A program made the translations under genes and the position numbers. A stretch of 64,000 bases of DNA from assembly GCF_004120195.1 (NCBI RefSeq), contig NZ_SCHN01000023.1:17707-81706 (forward strand), read 5' to 3'. This DNA is from Enterovibrio baiacu (GTDB taxonomy: Bacteria > Pseudomonadota > Gammaproteobacteria > Enterobacterales > Vibrionaceae). Positions 8,866-17,800 of this stretch are shown here, piece after piece (position 1 is the first letter of the stretch; every line of letters begins with the position of its first letter). The notes below the pieces were generated by a model. That model was not told where the DNA came from. It saw only the letters and a list, made by a program, of their open reading frames with translations, and made no database searches.

Positions 8866-11211
8866 CTACTTGCTGTATTCATCCAGCCATTGTTTCAGCA
8901 CCGTTAAATCGTGCTTATAGCCTTCTTTGATTTCATCCACCCAATCCGCGATGTTCTCCCACCAAGCAGGTAGCTCTGGCGATTGTGCTTTCTGAGCGAC
9001 TTTCTGAATATGCTTCAAACCAATCGATCCAGCCGCGCCTTTGATTTTGTGCGCTTCGCTGGCAATGCCATCCTGATCTTTGGCAGTCATATTGCTGTCT
9101 AAGATATGAATGTAATCTGGCATCACTTCTTCGAACATCTTGATGCTTTGGTAAACAGGCTCTGGGCCCACAATATCCACGTATGAGCGCAGCATTTCGA
9201 GATCGAGCAGTGTTTCGTAGAGCTCGTTTCCAGGTTTCTTCGGTTCAACCACAGGTGTATGTCCTTTACTCAATGGGCATTGAAGCGCTAATCGCTCAAT
9301 CACATCCGTTACCGCAGCCACGCTGATCGGTTTGCTAATAGCGTCATCCATGCCACGTTGAATGTATTCGGATTTGTCTTTTATGACATTCGCAGTCAAC
9401 GCCACCAAAGGCGGTAAAGGTGCGTCGCCACTCCGCAATTGCGCTGCGATATCAAACCCTGTCATATCTGGTAACTGGATATCCAGCAATAAAAGATCAA
9501 AGTGTGCGGTTGGGAATGTCTCTAGTGCTTCTTTGCCACATCGCGCAACTGTCACCGTATGACCAAAGCTCTCCAGCAAGTTCACAGCAACGGTGATGTT
9601 CAGTTCAATGTCTTCCACCAGCAGAATTTGCAGTGGGCTTTGCTCTGTTATCACACGCTCTTGGCTTTCAACGGCATCACAAAGCGGTACGCTGAGCGTC
9701 ACGGTAAACGTGCTCCCTTCTCCTTCCTCACTGTCTACCGTTATGTCACCGCCCATCAAGCGCGCCAGTTTTCTCGATACTGCCAATCCAATGCCTGTTC
9801 CCACGGCATGCAGATTGTCTTCACCTTGCTTCACTTGGTAGTACATGGCGAAGATTTTCTTTTGTTCTTCAAACGGAATGCCGATACCACTGTCTTCAAT
9901 ATCAAATTGAAGGTGCGCCATTTGGTCTTCAACGTCGCAACTGACCGCGACATTCACCGCCCCCTGCTTCGTGAACTTCACGGCGTTGCCCACCAAGTTC
10001 CAAAGGATTTGGCGTAAGCGGGTGCCATCCACGCTCACTGCCGCAGGGAATGACGTCATGCGATCGAGTGAAAAACGCAGGCCCTTTTGTTCCGCCATCA
10101 AACCACTGATGTTTTCAATCTCGGTAACGAAATCGGGTAAATCTATCGGCTGTGGAAGAAGCTCCAAGCGGCTACGATCCGATTTATCGAGGTCGATAAT
10201 GTCGTTAAAGATATTCCCTAAGGTAATCGCACTGACGTGAATCGTGCGTAAATACCCCAGTTGCTCATTCGATAATCGGGTATCCAGCAACATACGGCTC
10301 AAACCGACGATGCCGTTAAGTGGGGTTCGGAGTTCGTGGCTTATGGTAGAAATAAAGGCCGTTTTGTCACGGCTCGCTTTCTCCAATGCATCTTGGTAGC
10401 GCTTACGCTCAGTGATCTCTCGACCAAAACCAACCAGACCTAAGCGGCGTCCATCACGGGAATAAAACGGCAATTTGCGCAGTTCAAAGTATGCTTTCTG
10501 GCCATCGTCGTACTCCAGCCATTGCTCATAGGTCAAAGACACATTGTTATCAAAGACTTGCTGATCGGTTTCAACAACCTTGCTCGCCACATCTTCGCTG
10601 TAAACATCCCAAGGCGTTAGGCCGACCAACTCTTTTTCTTTCTTACCGGTAAGCTCCTCCATCGCTTTGTTACAGCCTGAGAATTGACCACGTTCATTTC
10701 GGTAATAAATGAGATCAGGCGACGCATCGATAAAAGAACGCAGTAATGCGGTCTGCTCTGCCAGTTCTAACTGGGCTTTTTCACGTTGATAAACTTCGTT
10801 TTCAAGATCGAGCATGGCCTCTTCGCGCGCTTCTTCTGCACGCTTACGCTCTTCAATTTCTAAATTGAGCTGGGCAATATTATCGGTGAGTTGGCGGTTA
10901 AGCTCCATGTCGCGAGAACGCATCTCTTCAAGCTTGGCGACAAGTTTCGTCAACCGTTGACGAGACTCTTCAAGTTGATCGACAACCACAGAAAGGAAAT
11001 ACACGGCCCAAGGTGTGATAAGAAGGCCAAAAAAGACGGAGCGAACGATGTCGCTGTCATGAACGCTACCATTGAGCACAAGTGTAATGGCCACTTGCAC
11101 CACAACAGCCAGCGCAACAAGCGCGAGGGCCAGCAACATGCTGAATCGGACAATACCTAACTTCACCAATAAATCGACGTAGTATTGTGCCAAGAGTTTT
11201 ATTTGCTTCAT
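8866..11211 (-). CDS. arcB: aerobic respiration hybrid sensor kinase ArcB
   Basis: Inner-membrane tripartite sensor kinase that reads the redox state of the quinone pool and phosphorylates ArcA. The 781 residues match E. coli ArcB (778). Two membrane helices lie at about 22-45 and 56-77, followed by a coiled linker (80-155) and a PAS domain (156-270). The histidine kinase core contains His292 (ISHELRTPLNG). The ATP-binding N and G boxes are NLVGNAVKF and GTGIGLAVS. The receiver carries Asp577 (LLLLDIQLPDMTG) and the HPt domain carries His721 (EAHKIKGAAGS). Cys180 of the E. coli redox switch is conserved (FSGC). The position of Cys241 is Tyr (KAYFELRK). A good AGGAAG ribosome site precedes the ATG. 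Confidence 0.98.
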   Translation of the reverse strand: MKQIKLLAQYYVDLLVKLGIVRFSMLLALALVALAVVVQVAITLVLNGSVHDSDIVRSVFFGLLITPWAVYFLSVVVDQLEESRQRLTKLVAKLEEMRSRDMELNRQLTDNIAQLNLEIEERKRAEEAREEAMLDLENEVYQREKAQLELAEQTALLRSFIDASPDLIYYRNERGQFSGCNKAMEELTGKKEKELVGLTPWDVYSEDVASKVVETDQQVFDNNVSLTYEQWLEYDDGQKAYFELRKLPFYSRDGRRLGLVGFGREITERKRYQDALEKASRDKTAFISTISHELRTPLNGIVGLSRMLLDTRLSNEQLGYLRTIHVSAITLGNIFNDIIDLDKSDRSRLELLPQPIDLPDFVTEIENISGLMAEQKGLRFSLDRMTSFPAAVSVDGTRLRQILWNLVGNAVKFTKQGAVNVAVSCDVEDQMAHLQFDIEDSGIGIPFEEQKKIFAMYYQVKQGEDNLHAVGTGIGLAVSRKLARLMGGDITVDSEEGEGSTFTVTLSVPLCDAVESQERVITEQSPLQILLVEDIELNITVAVNLLESFGHTVTVARCGKEALETFPTAHFDLLLLDIQLPDMTGFDIAAQLRSGDAPLPPLVALTANVIKDKSEYIQRGMDDAISKPISVAAVTDVIERLALQCPLSKGHTPVVEPKKPGNELYETLLDLEMLRSYVDIVGPEPVYQSIKMFEEVMPDYIHILDSNMTAKDQDGIASEAHKIKGAAGSIGLKHIQKVAQKAQSPELPAWWENIADWVDEIKEGYKHDLTVLKQWLDEYSK

Positions 11212-11242
11212 TGAACTTCCTGATCAACGGTTCTGAAGCAAC

Positions 11243-11271
11243 ATAATAGCGAGCACCCAGAACAAGCTAAA
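11243..11271 (-). promoter_or_regulatory. candidate arcB promoter
   Basis: On the minus strand TTTAGC (11271-11266), 17 bases and TATTAT (11248-11243) lie about 30 bases before the arcB ATG, immediately after the terminator at 11272-11291. The -10 is good and the -35 is weak. Such a promoter is needed because the upstream transcript appears to be terminated. Confidence 0.35.
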
Positions 11272-11291
11272 GAAAAAGGCGTCGAAACGCC
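11272..11291 (-). terminator. UUCG-tetraloop terminator between the GGDEF gene and arcB
   Basis: On the minus strand GGCGT-TTCG-ACGCC is followed by TTTTTCTTT. This is a compact intrinsic terminator that should stop transcripts coming from the GGDEF gene before arcB. Confidence 0.8.
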
Positions 11292-11326
11292 CCTTATATG
11301 TCGAAATAACGTCAAGAGACAGGATC

Positions 11327-11360
11327 CACAGCCTCTCAATACGTTCAATGAGAGGCTGTG
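11327..11360 (-). repeat. 12-bp perfect inverted repeat in the GGDEF-arcB gap
   Basis: CACAGCCTCTCA and TGAGAGGCTGTG are perfect complements separated by ten bases. There is no T-run behind it on either strand, so it is not itself a normal terminator. It precedes the UUCG terminator on the minus strand, and together they could be a structured 3' UTR or a small RNA. Confidence 0.7.
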
Positions 11361-11395
11361 TGGGAATACGCAGTGTTTGTCGTCGCTTGTGTGAT

Positions 11396-13141
11396 TTAGA
11401 CGCGATCAGCCACGAGGTTTGTCGACGCTATGCGGTTTCGTCCGGCGTGTTTTGCGCGATAAAGGGCTTTATCAGCAGCCAAGACCAAATCACCATAATC
11501 TTGCCCTTGAACGGGTAAAATGGTCGCCACACCCTGACTCAGGCTCAAGCGCGTTGAGGCAGAAGAGAATCCATGTTCAATATTGGCGCGCGCCAGCGCA
11601 TCTGCAATTTTTTCAGCCACATACACCGCACCCTCTTCCGACGTGTTTGGCAGCAAGATGGCAAATTCTTCTCCCCCATACCGCGCAACTGCATCGAGTG
11701 GCCGTCTGATCACATCGAGGAACACTTCCGCCACAATGCGCAGGGCTTTATCGCCTTGCTGATGGCCATAGTTGTCGTTGTAAGGCTTGAAGTAGTCAAT
11801 GTCGCAAAGAATAAGAGAGAGCGGTTCTTGCTCACGAATGTGGGAGTGCCACATTTTCACGAGCTGCTCGTCAAAGCTACGCCGATTCGCCACTTTTGTT
11901 AGACCATCAACGAAGCTCAATTCCTCAAGCTCCATGATAGCGTCCGCGAGTTCTTGTTGCGTTGCTTTTCGAGCCGTGACATCACGGGCGATAACTAAGA
12001 CGCCGATAGTGTCATCCGTCGGATCGCGGAATTGGGTTTTGGTTAATTCATACCAGACGTGCGAGCCATCGCGCTTCATCACCAAGTCTTCATACTTGAT
12101 GGTCTTGCCTTCTTTCAGCACAGGCACATCGACGCGCTTATGATCCGCCAATACATCCGGATCCATCAAATCCGCCGCCTGCTGCCCTTCGAGGTTGTCA
12201 TGCGGTGCGCCCATGGCTTCGGCAAACGCCGCATTTCCGCCAAGAAAAACGTAGGAAGAGTTGTAGATGCCAATGGGATCAACACTGGCTTCGAAGATAG
12301 AGGCCAACACATTACTGTGTTGCTTCAAGCGTTGTTCGACTTCTTGTCTCGCGGCGATCTCTTGTTCTAAAACTTCTTGCATCATGTGCCAGTTGGTCAC
12401 GTCGTGGCTAATGCTCAGCGTGCCATAGATGCGATTGTCGTTATTTCGAAGCACCGTTTGACTGGTTTCGAGCAAGCAACTGTCACCGGCGGGTGTGGTC
12501 GTCCAACTTTGTTGGGTTCGGCGGCTCTCGAAGTTATCTTCCGCATTGAAGAATAAGCCCTCGTCTTCTCGCCCTTTCCAAAAACGATCAAACGCGTTGT
12601 TGGTGCCAACAATGCGTCCGTCTCTGTCCTGAAAGCACACCAGTTCAGCCAGAGAGTTGATAACACTGCGAAAGATATGATTGTCGTTGTTGGCGAAAGG
12701 CTCGCTATAAACGCTTTCAGATTCAGGCTCGAGGGAGATAATCCACGCTCGCTGGCCACTACACCAGACGGGAAGGCCAGAAAAACGCGCATACCTTGGC
12801 GCATTGCGGTTTGAAACCGTCCTAAAGTCGGCAGTGACATCGATAAAGGGCAAAGGCCAGCGACGGTATTTCAGTAACGATTCAAACGTGGCTTTGTCGC
12901 TTGTCCCTTTTAGTTCAAGTTGTCCATTGACGGTTTCGACATTAAAAAGACGCACAAATCCCCTGTTAGCAAACAGGATCTTACCATCCTCCACACCGAT
13001 CATGGCTTTGGGAGAATAGAGGTTTGATAGGTACGCTTGCCATGTTTTCTTCGATACAACACGACGGCGAGACGCCCAAAACGTACCGATAAGAAAACCG
13101 ACCAAGAGCGTTACGGCTGCCATTGGCATCCAATCAGTCAT
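11396..13141 (-). CDS. membrane-anchored PAS-PAS-GGDEF diguanylate cyclase
   Basis: Predicted to make cyclic di-GMP from two GTP. The 581 residues begin with one membrane helix (about 8-24), with RRR just behind it. At least two PAS-like domains follow, near 155-250 (INSLAELVCFQDRDGRIVG) and 275-392 (IFEASVDPIGIYNSSY), joined by short coiled segments. The GGDEF domain covers about 405-570 and contains CDIDYFKPYNDNYGH and the active loop GGEEF at 489-493. An RxxD inhibitory site (Arg480-Asp483) sits five residues before it, so product inhibition is likely. No EAL domain is present. A GGDEF gene beside arcB is, to my memory, conserved in Vibrio. The ligand sensed is unknown. Confidence 0.92.
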   Translation of the reverse strand: MTDWMPMAAVTLLVGFLIGTFWASRRRVVSKKTWQAYLSNLYSPKAMIGVEDGKILFANRGFVRLFNVETVNGQLELKGTSDKATFESLLKYRRWPLPFIDVTADFRTVSNRNAPRYARFSGLPVWCSGQRAWIISLEPESESVYSEPFANNDNHIFRSVINSLAELVCFQDRDGRIVGTNNAFDRFWKGREDEGLFFNAEDNFESRRTQQSWTTTPAGDSCLLETSQTVLRNNDNRIYGTLSISHDVTNWHMMQEVLEQEIAARQEVEQRLKQHSNVLASIFEASVDPIGIYNSSYVFLGGNAAFAEAMGAPHDNLEGQQAADLMDPDVLADHKRVDVPVLKEGKTIKYEDLVMKRDGSHVWYELTKTQFRDPTDDTIGVLVIARDVTARKATQQELADAIMELEELSFVDGLTKVANRRSFDEQLVKMWHSHIREQEPLSLILCDIDYFKPYNDNYGHQQGDKALRIVAEVFLDVIRRPLDAVARYGGEEFAILLPNTSEEGAVYVAEKIADALARANIEHGFSSASTRLSLSQGVATILPVQGQDYGDLVLAADKALYRAKHAGRNRIASTNLVADRV

Positions 13142-13343
13142 TCACCCATCCCAAACTTGTGTTTCCTTTGCGTCTTTATTACTGGCATATTCAATTTTTG
13201 AACAAACCTCACGCTTTATCTTGCCATATGGTTGAGAAAGAAAACGAATAAGCCTACACCGTTTTGCGACGGAGATTCTCTAGGAGACCCCGATTTTCCT
13301 CAGCTCAACCGAGATATGCCCAGTAAACACTGATTTGGTCATT

Positions 13344-14270
13344 CTAGGAGGGAAAGACAAAGGCATCATTAAGCAATGTCCCTTGTGCGCCCTTTTCCGT
13401 CAATGCACGCGCAACGCCCGTCATCGCAAGCCAACGGTTCTCGCACCACGTTGGCGCAAGCAAGGTTGGACGACGCGCACTCGCAGAGACGCGATGATAA
13501 ACAACATTTGATGGCGTTCGAAGGATCATCTCTGATGCACTCTCGACATAATCCTCTATTGTGATTTCACCCAAACGCCCTGCACGCCAAGATTTGGCCA
13601 TGACGCTGCCTTCAACAATGTGAAGAGGATGCAGCTTAATCCCGTCCGTTCCTGTTTCAACGACACGTTCAATGGTGTCGATATGATCGGCGCGTGTGTC
13701 ACCCGGCAAACCAACAATAAGGTGGGTACAAACGTTCAACCCAAGGGCTCTCGCCTTCTTGGTAACACGATCATAGCAAGCGAAATCATGCCCGCGATTT
13801 ATACGGTGCAGGGTTTTGTCATTGGCGGTCTGAAGACCAAGCTCTAGCCAGATCTCAAAGCCTTGAGCACGATAGCTTGCTAACAACTCAAGCACGGCAT
13901 CAGGCACACAGTCAGGACGCGTGCCGACACACAAGCCAACAATGTCAGCGGTTTTAAGTGCTTCTTCATACATGGCTTTCAGTTTTTCGACTTCCGCATA
14001 CGTGCTTGTGTATGCCTGAAAATACGCCAAATACCGCTTCGCTCGGCCAATTTCACCCGCGCGCTGTACCAACTGCGTTGTGACAGAGAGCTGTTGTGCC
14101 GTTTCATCAGCAAAGGACGCAACGTTGCAAAATGTACAACCGCCGCGGCCTAACGTGCCATCTCGATTGGGGCAACTAAACCCACCATGCAACGTAAGCT
14201 TGTGTACTTTTTCGCCATACCTGCGTTGTAAATCCTGACCAAAGGTATTCACCAAATGATGAAGTTCCAT
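13344..14270 (-). CDS. yhcC: radical SAM protein YhcC
   Basis: The 308 residues are close to E. coli YhcC (309), a TIGR01212-family radical SAM protein of unsettled function. The three cluster cysteines are Cys33, Cys45 and Cys48 (GFSCPNRDG, GGCTFCNVASF), an expanded spacing typical of this family rather than CxxxCxxC. Other family motifs seen are LAYFQAYTSTYAEVE, VGLCVGTRPDCVPD, GLQTANDKTLHRINRGHDF and SASARRPTLLAP. In E. coli yhcC is also divergent from gltB, so the neighbourhood is conserved. No obvious terminator was seen between its end and the GGDEF gene, so some co-transcription is possible. Confidence 0.93.
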   Translation of the reverse strand: MELHHLVNTFGQDLQRRYGEKVHKLTLHGGFSCPNRDGTLGRGGCTFCNVASFADETAQQLSVTTQLVQRAGEIGRAKRYLAYFQAYTSTYAEVEKLKAMYEEALKTADIVGLCVGTRPDCVPDAVLELLASYRAQGFEIWLELGLQTANDKTLHRINRGHDFACYDRVTKKARALGLNVCTHLIVGLPGDTRADHIDTIERVVETGTDGIKLHPLHIVEGSVMAKSWRAGRLGEITIEDYVESASEMILRTPSNVVYHRVSASARRPTLLAPTWCENRWLAMTGVARALTEKGAQGTLLNDAFVFPS

Positions 14271-14859
14271 CGTCGACCGCCTCAGTGTTGAACGTAATAA
14301 AATTATGATGCTGAAAAAAAGCCGTCGATTTTATCACCAGCACAAAGCCGAAAAGCTCGATTGAATCAATCAAAATAGTAATTTTGTGCGACGAATTGAA
14401 AAAAAATTACAAAATAAAAACATTCACCTAGCGCCCCCCTCCGGGAGGAAAACTCGATATTCAACAAAATGACCCCATACCGAATAATTAGTCATTATTA
14501 TCGAGATTAAACGCAGTTAATGTAAAATGATGCGCAATTGATTGTTAAGTTTTTATGGTAATTAAATTCCGGAATATGTAGGATATCTACAGCTGCGACT
14601 AAATTGTGAGCAATATAATTCGCGAAATTGCGCCTGTTCATAGCGACATATTTGGCATTTAGAAAAAAGCGCAGCAGATCTACATAGTTTTGTAGAAAAA
14701 AGGATTACTTTTCTTGGTAGAAGTAATCTGGCTTGGACACCAGGAAACAACACTTTTGTTGATCCTATATTCGTGTCCGCTATGCCCATGCCCGCAACAG
14801 GTATGGCAAGGGAAGACAAATGCATCCACTGCATTTGTGTCAACTGGAAGGACGTAAAG
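14271..14859. other. yhcC-gltB divergent promoter and leader region
   Basis: About 590 bases. The yhcC-proximal third is very AT-rich. The gltB-proximal part contains several small hairpins: GATTACTT/AAGTAATC near 14702-14729, CAACA/TGTTG near 14747-14760, and a perfect 9-bp stem at 14816-14838. The last one ends eight bases before the ribosome site, which suggests a structured gltB leader. A frame open from 14773 runs into gltB but is probably not translated. Confidence 0.55.
14816..14838 (+). promoter_or_regulatory. stem-loop just upstream of the gltB ribosome site
   Basis: ACAAATGCA, loop TCCAC and TGCATTTGT form a perfect 9-bp stem ending at 14838; GGAAGGA begins at 14846. It could influence ribosome access to gltB. 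No terminator tail is present. Confidence 0.5.
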
Positions 14860-17800
14860 ATGACAGATTCAGTGCTACGCACCGAGGGGCTCTATGTGCC
14901 CGAGATGGAACACGATGCCTGTGGTATCGGCTTCGTTGCCCACCTAAAAAACAGAAAGTCCCATGCGATAGTGACCCAAGCACTCGACATGCTGGCTCGT
15001 ATGGAACACCGTGGCGGTCAAGGCTGCGATCCATGCAGCGGTGACGGTGCGGGTATTCTTCTTCAAAAACCTCACGAGTTTCTTCTTGAAGAAACACGCG
15101 CACTTGGCATTCAACTTCCGTCGGCAGATAAGTACGGCGTCGGTGTAATGCTCTTCCCAAGAGACGAAAACAAACGTTATCAGTGCCGTGAGATTTTTGA
15201 GCGTAATGCAAAGCGTCTTGATCTGGAGGTGATTGGCTACCGTGAACTGCCAACCGATAACTCCATGATCGGTGCCGACCCATTAAGCACAGAACCCCAT
15301 TTTGAACACGCATTTGTTACTGGTGGCGAACACCTTTCAATCGATGAACTCGAGCGCAAACTGTTTGTTCTTCGTAACTACACCGTTCGCGTGTGTCTTG
15401 AAAGCGTGTCGAACATTGGTGATGACTTCTACATCAACTCGTTCTCAGCGAAAACACTGGTCTACAAAGGTCAATTGACCACAGAGCAGGTGCCACAATA
15501 TTTCTTAGACCTTCAAAATTCTTCGATGGTCACAGCGTTGGCACTGGTTCACTCGCGCTTCTCAACCAATACATTCCCACGTTGGCGCTTGGCTCAGCCT
15601 TTCCGTAACATCGCGCACAACGGCGAAATCAATACCGTTCGCGGTAACCTGAACTGGATGAAAGCACGTGAAGCACTGCTGGAATCGAAACTGTTCAGCG
15701 ATCAAGAACTCAAGATGCTACTGCCTATCTGTCAAGAAGGCGCATCTGACTCTGCTAACTTCGACATGGCGCTAGAGCTCCTTACTCTGTCTGGACGCAG
15801 CATGCCGCACGTCTTGATGATGATGGTGCCAGAAGCTTGGCAAGAGAAGAAAGACATGGACCCTAAACTCCGTGCTTTCTACCAATTCCACGCAAACATC
15901 ATGGAACCATGGGATGGCCCTGCCTCTTTGTGTTTCACTGATGGCGTAAAAGTCGGCGCGACACTAGACCGTAACGGTCTTCGCCCAAGCCGCTATACCG
16001 TGACAAAAGACGACTACCTCATCATGGCATCCGAGTCAGGTGTGGTAGAGATCGCGCCAGAAAACGTTCACTTCCGTGGTCGTTTACAACCTGGCCGTAT
16101 CTTCGTTGCCGACCTCGAACAGGGTCGCATCATTTCTGATGAAGAAGTGAAAAACGAAATCGCATCAGCGCAACCTTACCAAGAGTGGGTTGAGAAGAAT
16201 TTGCTGAAACTGGATAAACTGCCAGAAGCAGACTCCAAGCACCATCAACCGTCGCCAGATCGCCTTCTTCATCACCAACAAGCGTTTGGTGTGACATCAG
16301 AAGAAGTGAATGAAATTCTGGTACCGATGGCGAAAGACGCAAAAGAACCGCTTGGCGCAATGGGCGCTGACTGGCCTTTGGCTGTGCTTTCTCACCAATC
16401 TCAGCACCTTTCTAACTACTTCAAGCAGTTGTTCGCACAGGTCACCAACCCACCTATCGATCCGATTCGTGAGCGTATGGTTATGTCTTTAAAAACCTAC
16501 CTAGGTAAAGACCAAAACCTACTGATCGAAACGCCGGAGCATTGCCGCAAAGTGGAATTGGAAACCCCAGTTCTGAGCAATGCAGAGCTAGAAAAGCTGC
16601 GTGCCATTGATAACGACCACCTTCAAGCGAAAACGCTGGATATCGTGTTCCGAGCAAGCGGTGAAAACGGCAAGCTAGAGCGCGCGCTAAAACGTATTTG
16701 TCAGTATGCAGAAGATGCGGTTAACGATGGTTACTCCATCATTCTTCTGACTGACCGTGCAGTGAACTCAAACCATGCAGCTATCCCTGCGATGCTTGCT
16801 GTGGGTGCGGTTCACCACCACCTGATCCGCAAAGGCCTTCGTGCGAAAGCGGACATTGTTATCGAAACGGGCGATGCTCGTGAAACCCATCACTTCGCCA
16901 CACTCGTTGGCTACGGTGCGAATGCTGTTAACCCGTACCTAGTCTACGAAACTTTGGTGGATTTACAGCGCACGAAGAAGCTTGATCCAGAAGCGGACGT
17001 GGATGTGTTGTTCGAGAACTACCGCAAGTCAATCAACGCAGGCTTGCTGAAAATCTTCTCGAAAATGGGTATTTCAACCCTTCAGTCTTACCATGGTGCA
17101 CAAATCTTTGAAGCATTGGGTATCAGCAAAGCGGTTGTCGACAAATACTTCACCGGCACTGTGTCGCGTATTCAAGGCCTGACCATTGATGACATCGCGA
17201 AAGAAGTGCTCGTCCGTCACCGTCTGGGTTACCCAACGCGTGAAATCCCAGTTCAAATGCTGGATGTCGGTGGTGTTTATCAGTGGAAACAACGTGGTGA
17301 GAAGCACCTGTTTAACCCTGAAACTATCCACTTGCTGCAAAACTCAACGCGCAACAAAGACGTTAAGCAGTTCAAAGAGTATTGCCACGCTGTAGACAGC
17401 CAAGGCGATAATGCTGCAACGCTGCGTAGCCAGTTTGATTTTGTGAAGAATCCAGCAGGTAGTATCCCTCTTGAAGAGGTTGAGCCAATCGAAAGCATCC
17501 TGAAGCGTTTCGCGACCGGTGCAATGAGCTTTGGTTCTATCTCGCATGAAGCGCACTCAACCCTTGCTGTTGCAATGAACCGCATCGGTGCCAAGTCGAA
17601 CTCAGGTGAAGGCGGCGAAGATCCAGCCCGTTTTGAGAAGAAAGAAAACGGTGATTGGGAACGCTCTGCGATTAAACAAGTTGCATCAGGCCGTTTCGGT
17701 GTGACGTCTTACTACCTCACCAATGCCGCTGAGATCCAAATCAAAATGGCGCAAGGCGCGAAGCCAGGTGAAGGTGGTCAGCTTCCAGGTCACAAAGTCG

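Noticed and set aside
11272..11395. ArcZ homologue next to arcB
   Set aside because: The hairpin and terminator do not share the conserved ArcZ 3' segment and lie on the arcB strand rather than divergent from it. Kept only as an unnamed candidate RNA.
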